From assembly GCF_002999335.1 (NCBI RefSeq), contig NW_020312346.1, positions 1-10,717 of the forward strand: a DNA stretch of 10,717 nucleotides, in the 5' to 3' direction. This document shows, one piece after another, positions 1 to 8,100 of this stretch. The notes under the pieces were generated by a model that was given only the letters and a program-made list of their open reading frames with translations, was not told the DNA's origin and did no database searches. Made by a program: the position numbers and the translations under genes. This DNA is from Cyclospora cayetanensis. Its lineage: Eukaryota > Apicomplexa > Conoidasida > Eucoccidiorida > Eimeriidae. Numbering within the stretch: the first letter of the stretch is position 1; every line of letters begins with the position of its first letter.

Positions 1-235
<235 letters not shown>

Positions 236-250
236 TCCCCACCCTCCTAC

Positions 251-1981
251 GGCAATTCTGCCGCGAAAAAGCAGCAAGACATCAGATGCATGAAACACTT
301 GCTCATACCTTCGATCAATGGAGCCGCAAACAAAACGAGGCCACTCCGCTTCCTCGTAGCCGTAAGTCTGCTGCCAAGGAACCTTTCGCCCTCCTCCTCC
401 CGCTGCTGCTGCTGCTGCATCCGTCTTCCTGCTGCTGCTGCTGCTTCCATGAGGCGCCTCGCTTGCAGCCGCCGGAGGTTCTCGAGAAGCCCCCTGGTGC
501 TTTTGCTGCTGCGCTCGGCTGCTGCTGCTGCTGCTGCTGCCGCTTCCACTGGTCGCTGCAAGTGCTGTGGGAGCAAGACTGCTCCTGCTGAGCTGCTGCA
601 AGTGCTGCAGCGCAAGCCACGCCAGATGAAATCCTGCACCCGTAAGAGCTCCAATGCTCCTGTCGGAAGCAAGCAGCGAACCAAGCAGCTGCCGCACGTG
701 CTTCAGCGTGATCGTCTCTTTGCTGAGATGCCAGATATCTCGAGGAGCCTCTTGCCACACCTCGAAGGGAGAAGACGCCTCCGCAGAGCCTCGATACGGC
801 CCTCCTTCCGAGGCACTCGCAGCACTGCGGGTGCCTACACACTTGGAAGAAATAAGCGACAGCACATCCAGCTGCTGCTGTTGCTGCTGTTGCTGCTGTT
901 GCTGCTGCTGTTGCTGCTGTTGCTGCTGCTGGCTTGAGGGGCCTTCAAGGCTGCTGAAACCACCACTGTGCGTCGAAGACTGTTGCTGCTGCTGCATGTG
1001 TTGCTGCTGCTGCATGTGTTGCTGCCGGCGCTGCTGCTCTGAGCGCCGCAGGAGGATGCTGTGACCACACTGCAGCTGCTGCTGCTGCTGCTGCTGCTGC
1101 TGCAGCGCTGTAGCAGCAGCCCCTCCTGCTGCTGCTGCTGCACCACTCGAACTCATGCCCTCCCTCCGCGGGAGGTGTTGTTGTTGCATTGCGCCGCTCG
1201 GAGGGAGGCAGGGTCTGTCCAGACACTCCGAGGCTTCCGCAGCGACTGCTGCTGCAGCGAAAGGCAGCGAGCGCCTTCCTCCGGAGCCTGGCGCGAAGCG
1301 CGCGCTTTGTTGCTGCCGTTGCTGCTGCAGCGCGATCGCCGCCGCGTGGGGACCAAATGCGCGGGGTACAGAGCTCCAGAGAAGCTCCGCCTCTGGAATT
1401 TCCAAGCTCAGCTGCTCTGCAAGCGCGTCAGCCCATGAAGAGGCCGTTTTTTCCCCACTCGAGGAGGGCTGCCAAGACGGCAGATCGTCTTGGCTTCCCT
1501 CCGTCTTGAGCGCCGCAACGCGAGAAGATCGACGCAGCTCGACAGAAGCCGCTGCCTCCGTCGCTGGCAAGGGGGGGGGGGCCCACCCCCTGTCAGCCTC
1601 TGCGACACTCCGCACGCTATCGGACAGATCCTGCCTGTGGGGCGGAGCGACGCAAGAAGGCGTGTCGGCGCACTTTCCTCCCCCGTCAGCAGGTGCTGCT
1701 CCAGCAGCTGCTGCTTTTGCAGCAGCTGCAGCAGCTCTTGCAGCTGCTTTTGCCGGGGGGGGGGGCCCCTCCAAGAAGTTGGGGGCCCCTGCGGGGGAGG
1801 GGGGAGATGACGGGAGCTCTTCGACATCCATGGTCGCCTCCGTAGCTGTGCGCAGGAGAGGCACGCATTCACCAGCGGCTTCCCCCCCCTCCTCTTCCTC
1901 TCCCCCGCCCTCCCCCCCTGGCAGCAGCGTCACAGCCTCGACCCCCTTTTCCGCTGTTGTGGCAACAGCGTTCGATGCCAT
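251..1981 (-). CDS. Gln/Ala/Ser-rich protein of unknown function, 5' exon (3' end not in window)
   Basis: Uninterrupted minus-strand frame of 577 codons from ATG 1981 to 251. The start is the first ATG after an in-frame TGA at 2093-2095, in the favourable context AAATGG. Homopolymers are Ala-rich (residues 77-98), Gln (219-225, 294-301, and 20 Gln at 351-370), Ser near 480 and Ala/Gly near 520. In this frame CAG-type repeats are read as Q, A or S, never as Leu or Cys, which is the coccidian pattern. Non-repetitive segments look like folded protein: a Trp-, Glu- and Leu-rich part around 180-215, a helical part around 405-450, and residues 532-577 rich in aromatic and charged residues with motifs such as WPRFVCGSIDRRYEQ. 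The frame stays open through the GA repeat to the window edge. I infer a splice donor at GTAGGA (250) or GTGGGG (242), with later exons to the left. An RRSSRV motif sits at 150-155. I do not recognise the family. A frame-shifted alternative covering 247-684 looks less protein-like. Confidence 0.7.
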
Positions 1982-2178
1982 TTCGTTCTTCTGCTTGTTG
2001 CTGCAACTCCTGCAACTGCTGCTCCTGCTGCTGAACTCTACGCGTGGCAGTCCATCTTCTGAGGCGCAGGCAGCAGTTGGAAACTGAAAAGCTCAGAGAG
2101 CCACTCTCCCCTAGTCTCCCACTTCTCGACGTGAAGAAAAAGCGCTCCAAGGCAGCCCTCTAAAGCTGTGGCTTTTGA

Positions 2179-2218
2179 GGGGCCCCCTGCGAGGCCCCTA
2201 GGGGCCTCGAGGGGCCCC
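2179..2218. repeat. GGGGCCCC palindrome cluster
   Basis: Four G/C-run motifs in 40 bp, including a perfect 20-bp palindrome at 2190-2209 (CGAGGCCCCTAGGGGCCTCG) flanked by GGGGCCCCC at 2179-2187 and GGGGCCCC at 2211-2218. Two more copies follow at 2281-2289 and 2304-2312. The same motif recurs in both coding regions, so it appears to be a dispersed short repeat and not a gene-specific site. Confidence 0.75.
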
Positions 2219-3105
2219 TGTGGACTAAAGCCGACGGGGGAGGCGGGGGGAGGGCAGGGAAGAAGGCGGGGGGTGGCTGAGGGGCCCCCTTTGGACGGTC
2301 TGTGGGGCCCCCTGGGAGAGTCTCGCGCGTTCACATACAGGAGGCTGCGCGCGTGCGACTGCGACTTCTTAGGAGACGACGCGAGGAGGAGGAGAAGCAG
2401 AGGGGCTCTACAGACGGGAGGGCGTTATTGAGAGGCAGAGAGCGCGGCAGGAGTCGGGAGGGGAGGAGAAGGGAGAGCTCGGGGGGTTGCAGGAGCCGTG
2501 GAAAACACGGTTTGCCGCGACGCGCTGCGGAGCGGACTGGTGCGGCAAAAGACGGGGTGAGGGATCACCAGGGGGACGCTGCGCATCGGGGGGTGCAGAG
2601 AGGGGCCTTTTTTCTGCGGGAAAAACTTCCGGGGGAGTCGTAGACGCGGCAGAGCGTCAAGGGGGGAGAGGCGCGAGGGAGGAGAAGGGCGCGTTGGAGC
2701 GGAGGGAAAAGGCTGGAATCGCTGGTCGCGCCGGCGCGCGCGCTTCTGTTGCGACTGCGGGCGGTGTGGCGCGGACGAGACGCATTGAAAAGCAGCGGAG
2801 AAGAAGAGCAAACACCACCCAACCAACCGAGCAACCTCTCGAGTCTGCTCCACCAAGCTGCGTTGCAGTGTCTGCATGAGGGGGAGCCAGCAGGGAGGAG
2901 GCAGCTGCGCGGGTGAAACGGCGGTGGCACGCCTCTCTGCTCGTTGGTGCTCTCTTCTTTGGCTGCGATTTCTCGATTCCCCCTATTTTAGAACCAAGGG
3001 CCTGCGAATTTAATTGCGCAGACACACAAATTCAGACAGACAGTTGCAGCAGGCAGCGGCTCAGCCCCCCTCCCCGTCCTGCACTGGCTCATAGTCTCGC
3101 GGCTG

Positions 3106-3144
3106 AGAGGGCAGCAGCAGCTGCTGCTGCTGCTGCTGCCCTCT
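3106..3144. repeat. CAG/CTG inverted repeat
   Basis: Perfect 15-bp arms (AGAGGGCAGCAGCAG at 3106-3120 and its reverse complement at 3130-3144) around a 9-bp CTG spacer, followed by more CTG/TTG triplets to about 3165. It can form a stable hairpin in DNA or RNA. It lies upstream of the plus-strand gene; no function is assigned. Confidence 0.8.
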
Positions 3145-3835
3145 GCTGCTGCTGTTGCTGTTGCTCCTCTCTTCTCCCCGCCTTTTCTGCGGACGCAAAT
3201 ACGTAAATCTGAGGCTCCCTCCGCGCGTGCTTCTCCGCAGCTGCGCTCCAACTTCGCCTTTCTGGGGTGGGGTTGTCTCTGGCCTGCCTCGCGACTTTCG
3301 TGCAGACGCTTCCTGGTGGTTGCTGGCATGCCAGTTCGCCCGACACGGCACGTTTGTGTATATGCCGCCCGTCTGTCTCTGTCTTTCTCTCTCCCCTCCC
3401 TGCTCGCATTCGGCCTCGTTGTCTTGCGCTTCCCCATCGAGAGTAGCAGCAGCAGCAGTGGCAGCAGCGGGAGCTTCCTGCCTGCAGCTGAACGCCCCTC
3501 TCGCCTCCGCTGCTCTCAGGAGAGCCACTCTGCGACGCCTTTGCAGCCCCCACCTTCTCCGTCTTTCGACCTGCCTCCGTGGTAGAGGCTTCCTCGAGCG
3601 GAAGCGACGAGAGTTCGCGAGCTGCTGAGGCTGCGAGGAAGCAGCTCCTCACTCCTCTGCGGCTGTTGCGACGTCTTAGTAGCCTCTGCTTCCGGCAGGC
3701 GGAGGGCAGCAGTGCATATGCGCGCTGACGAGGCATCATCATGTGCTTCCTCCTCTTAGCTGCTGCAGCGGCTGCGGCTATGGCTCTGAAAGCGTAGGAC
3801 GAGAAAAAAATACCGTTCTTGCTCTCCCCTGGGTG

Positions 3836-3880
3836 CAGCAGCAGCAGCAGCAGCGAGGCGAGGCGAGGCGAGGCGAGGCT
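3836..3880. repeat. CAG run plus GCGAG pentamer repeat just upstream of the plus-strand start
   Basis: About six GCA/CAG triplets run into about five copies of a GAGGC pentamer, ending at an in-frame TAG (3880-3882) 24 nt before the chosen ATG. This stop fixes 3907 as the first possible ATG of the unspliced frame. The repeat would lie in the 5' UTR. Confidence 0.8.
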
Positions 3881-3906
3881 AGGTGTGTGCACACGCGGAG
3901 GCAGGT

Positions 3907-5178
3907 ATGGCGTTAGCAGTCACATCCATGGCGTCAGCAGCGCACGCGGATGGTGAGGATGATGATCGACAGCAGCAGCAGCAGGAGCAGCAGCAGCAAG
4001 AGCAGCGGCAGGAGGAGACTCAGCGGCAGCCTCGCCACAGGGCGAGACTTGCAAGAGTTACCGCCACTAAGGCATCAGCAGCAGCAGCAACAACGGCAGT
4101 GTTGCCCTCCTCTAGCAGGGAGAGTCTGAGCAGCAGCAGCGAGGGAGAGGGAGGCGCTGACGGGAAACTCCAGAGGATGCTGCGAAGACGAGCAGCCAGA
4201 CAGAAAGCTCCTTCAACGCAGGAGTTGAAAGAGGAGAAGCTTGAAGAGACGGAGAACGCTCAAGGGGAGACGCTGCAGGGTGTTGCTAGACTTGCAGCTG
4301 CCTCAACTCGACGGTCTCCTCGAGTGCAGCAGCAGCAGCAGCAGACGGCAGCAGCAGCTGTCAGCAGCAGCAGCAGCATGCATGCGAATCGTGCAGCGCC
4401 AGCCCCCTCAGCCGCCTCCTTGGGGCCTCTTACAGGGGGCCCCCCCTCAGAAGCAGCAAGCGGTGCTGCTGCAGCAAAGGGGCCCCTGGCGGAGCTTTCT
4501 GACGGGGAAAAAGACTCCACGACAGCTGTGCCTCGTCGCTCTTCGCGGCTGTATGCGCTGCCCTCCCCGAGCAGCTCCAGCAGCAGCTCCAGCAGCAGCT
4601 CCAGCACAGGAGTGTCTGCAGCAGCAGCAGGAGGAAGAGGCGGGGGAGGGGGGAGGAGTTTTTCTCCCCCTGCTGCAGGCGCCGTGAAGCGTCCGGGGGG
4701 GCCCCCCCCTCAGGAGAAGCGGCGGGGGGGCCCCCCCAGCCTCACGGCAGTGCCATCCGTCAAGGAAGGCAAGCGTCGCGAGGCAGACGCGACAGTCTTC
4801 ACTGCTGACTTTGGGGGTGTAAAGGACTGTCGGCTAAGAGCCTTGCTACCCGAGGAGGCTGCGCAGCGAATGCAAAGACGCTTCAGCGCAAAGCAGATGC
4901 TGAGCAACACTGCTGCCGAGTGGAAACGTGCGATTCGGGGGCTTCTTTTGCAGCAGGAGCAGCAGCAGCGACAGCAGCTAGACAGCTGCCTCGAGCAGAA
5001 GGAAGGCAGCCGAGCAAAGCAACAGCAACAGCAGCAGCAACAGCGGGCGAGGCTCCCTCGCGTCTACTGCCCTTACATGCCCGAGGCTAATGGCGACGGT
5101 GTCATGCGTCACTGCGGACCGCTGTACAAGGATCTCCTCGAGATTGTGAAGTGTGGCAAGCTGTCTTCGCATCTGCAG
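3907..5178 (+). other. Exon 1 of the SET/PHD gene
   Basis: Encodes residues 1-424. ATG at 3907 in context GGTATGG, after an in-frame TAG at 3880; a second ATG at 3928 (CCATGG) is also plausible. It is rich in Gln, Ala and Ser runs with basic patches up to about residue 300. Residues 295-424 are more normal, including VFTADFGGVKDCRLRALLP and a stretch with YCPYMPEANGDGVMRHCGPLY. It ends CAG at a GTGTGT donor, phase 0. Confidence 0.8.
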
Positions 5179-8100
5179 GTGTGTGGGGAGGGGAGAGGAG
5201 AGGAGGGGGTTGGATATATATATATGTATATGTGCATACATGTGTGCGTGTGTGTGCGTTTTTTGCCTTTTTTGGCTTTTTTGCGTGTCAAGTGCCTCCT
5301 CTTTCACCTTCCCTCTCCTTCCTCCTCCAGCAAGCAGATGCAGCGCTGCACTTGCTTGCCGGCTGCCAGGGAGGGGGCCCTTCTTCGCGCTGTCACCGCT
5401 TGGGGAACGTGCATGCATTTACGCATGCATGCATGCATGCACTGCAGACGCTGTCTGTCGGCTGCATGCGCTGCTTGCAGGTCGTTGAAATTCTAGACGA
5501 TCGACACCCCCTCCGCTTGGAGACGCCGCTGGAGCAGTCCGTCTTTGCTTTGCGGTATGTGGGGCCCCCCATCCCTGGCGGGAAGAGTGGGGGCCCCTCG
5601 CAGGGGGCCCCTCCGGGGGGGCCCCCTCCGAAGAGGGTTCTTTTTGGGGAGAGAGTCGGCTTCGTGTGCTCTCCTGGTGAGCGGGAGGCGCTCACTACTT
5701 CGTCTCTCCTACCGAGCAGCAGCTCCCAGCAGCAGCAGCGGCAGTGCGTTAAGAAGGCGAAGCAGAAGCAGCAGCGCAGCAGCAGGAGTCAGAAAGGCGG
5801 GGAGGAGCAGGAGGAAGAAGAACTGGAGGGGGAAGAAGAAGAAGATGATGATGATGAATACGCCTACGCGCTATCCTTCTGCAGTGAGGCACTGTTGCCG
5901 CCGACAGAGAGGTTCCCAGAGGACGGAGCGGCTCTAGACCGCCTCAGTGAGCAGTTATTGCTCTCTTCAGATGGTGAGCAGCAGCAGCAACAGCAACAAC
6001 AACACAAGAGGAAAAAAACGCACCAGGCAGTTCCGTGGCTAAGCGCTCACGAGTCTGAAGGGGAGTCTGAGACGGAGAGGTTCGCAGATTCGGCAGCAGA
6101 CAAGCACTTCTTGCCATGGGATGCAGCCCCTTTCAATTCTAGTGGTGAGTTGCATTTGTGAGACCATCTAAGTGTGGGGGGGAAGGAGAGGAGAAGGGAG
6201 GAAGCGGGCGGGGGGGGGGGGTATGTGGGGTAATCTCTTTCTTTGCTAGTATGTGTGTATCCATGTGTGTGTGTATGCACCTATGTATGTGTGTGTGTAT
6301 CTATGTATGTGTGTATGTATCTATGTATGTGTCTATGTATCTATGTGTGTGTGTGTGTATCTATGTATGTGTGTGTGTGTATCTATGTATGTGTGTGTGT
6401 ATCTATGTATGTGTGTGTGTATCTATGTATGTGTGTGTGTATCTATGTATGTGTGTATGTATCTATGTATGTGTGTGTGTGTATCTATGTATGTGTGTAT
6501 GCACCTATGTATGTGTGTATGTATCTATGTATGTGTGTGTGTATGTATCTATGTGTGTGTGTATCTATGTATGTGTGTGTGTATCTATGTATGTGTGTAT
6601 GTATCTATGTATGTGTCTATGTATCTATGTATGTGTGTGTGTATCTATGTATATATCTATACATGCATATAACTATGTATGTATGTGTGTATGTATCGCG
6701 TTCTTCCTCTGCTTGCATGTGTTTTTTGCGGGAGCGTAGCGATCAGCAGCGGCTGCTTGCAGCGGATGTCGTTTTGGCTGTTTGCGCCTTGCTGGAGCTG
6801 CCGTTTGTTGTGTTTGATTCTGGGAGTTACGCTGTGTAGATGCACAAGCTGTGCTAATGCATGCGCACAGGGCTGTCGCCAGAGCTGCAGCTGCTGCCGC
6901 GTGAAGATTCCTTCATGCTGTCTACACGCCGTGTGATGAATGCAATTTGTTGCGCATCACACTTTTGTCTCTCCTCCGTCTTTGGAGGGAGGCGAGCGCG
7001 TCTAAACTGCGAGTGGCAGGTATGTAAATACGTATAGATAGATACAAGCATCTATTTACGTCTTTGCGCACCTGCAGAGGATGCTGCTTTTTTGCGTTTT
7101 TTCTCTCGCCCTCGCTCTGGCTTGCTTGCTGCTGGCTCTTTTTCTTTTGAATCTCGTCTCGGGTGGCAAGCGAGAAAAGCGCTTATTCACACTCTTGCGG
7201 AGACGCCGCTCCGTGTGTTCTGTGCCTCTGAATCCTCGTGCGTCTCGCCTCCCGTGATATCGCCCTATTGCAGTCTCTGCGTGGGTGTCGGTTGCTCTTC
7301 AGGTTGTGTACGTGGATGGATGGCCACACGTGATTCTGTGCTCGATCCCAGACGTTCCCCTTCTTCATGGGGAGCAGCTGTTTGTTGACTATGGAAGCGC
7401 TTGGTACGAAGCGGCCGATGCAGCGTCGCTGCGGAATGCTCGGCAGCAACTGCGTGGCATGCGGCTGCTGCAGAGGCGGGGAGGCGCTGCAGCTGCAGCG
7501 GCCGTTGCAGCGGCTGCTGCGGCTGCAGCTGCTGAGGATGACGAGGATGAGCAGACTTACAGTCATGACCAACTCTGCGCGCTGTGCTACGCAAACGCTC
7601 TGCCAAACGCGCTCATGCCGCAGCAGGCGGCGGCGGGCAGAGGGGGGGGGGGACGCTCGAATCAACGCCAGCAGAAACAGCACCAGAAAGAAGAGCAGCG
7701 GAAACGGAAACAGACTGAAGAATCGGGGAGTGAAGATGAAGAGGAGGAGGAAGAGGCGGGGAGGAAGGAGGAGGGGATTGTGTGTGACGGGTGCAATCGA
7801 GCGTTTCATCTGGAATGCGTTTGCAGAGTGCAGGAGCCGCCTTCGAGAGACGTTGAGTGGTTTTGTTGTTTGTGCATGCATTTCGCGAGGAGAGTGTTGA
7901 AGGGGCGTTTTTTTATGGGGACTGGAGAGGCCAAGGCGCATCAGACAGTCAGTTCTGCCGAAGCAGCGGCAGTAGCGGATGCAGCGGGAGCATGCGACGA
8001 CGTGGCAGTTTCAAACGCAGCAGCAGCAGCAGCAGATGCTGTACTCCCAGCCCCTGATCCTCAGCTCGTTTTGCCTCCTGGTCTGAACGAGGCTGCAGCT

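Larger units (their letters stand above)
1982..3906. other. Intergenic region between divergent genes
   Basis: This 1.9 kb separates the two predicted start codons, which point away from each other, so it should hold both 5' UTRs and promoters, possibly with 5' UTR introns. A possible acceptor-like TTTTCAG on the minus strand sits at about 2085-2092, just upstream of the minus-strand start. The middle (about 2220-2720) is strongly purine-rich on the plus strand. The most AT-rich stretch is about 2965-3030, a candidate core-promoter area only by composition. Open frames of 60-270 codons occur on both strands but begin at non-ATG codons or have skewed Arg/Ser/Cys composition, and none shows a recognisable domain. 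Confidence 0.6.

Noticed and set aside
247..684. Minus-strand 145-codon frame with Ala and Gln tracts
   Set aside because: It overlaps the longer minus frame shifted by one base. Its end is hydrophobic/Cys-rich, and the longer frame gives a better aromatic and charged pattern. It would need an intron or frameshift to join the upstream part.
290..937. Plus-strand frame with poly-Leu, Arg- and Cys-rich
   Set aside because: Same shadow effect; about 20 consecutive Leu codons are the antisense of the Gln tract.
1155..2087. 310-codon plus-strand reading frame
   Set aside because: It is the reverse-complement shadow of the minus-strand gene, starts inside it, and carries poly-Cys and poly-Leu runs expected from reading CAG repeats backward.
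2425..3025. Overlapping minus-strand frames of 120-150 codons
   Set aside because: Three different frames are open together, Pro/Arg/Ser-skewed, as expected from base composition, with no motif.
3089..3892. 267-codon minus-strand frame upstream of the SET/PHD gene
   Set aside because: It begins at GTG, is very Arg/Ser-rich with poly-Leu and Cys runs, and shows no domain. Low-stop GC-rich DNA explains it.
6158..6839. Plus-strand frames rich in Cys, Val and Tyr
   Set aside because: Produced by the TATG/TGTG minisatellite of intron 2; all three frames are open and repetitive. Only the last 71 nt were kept as exon 3.
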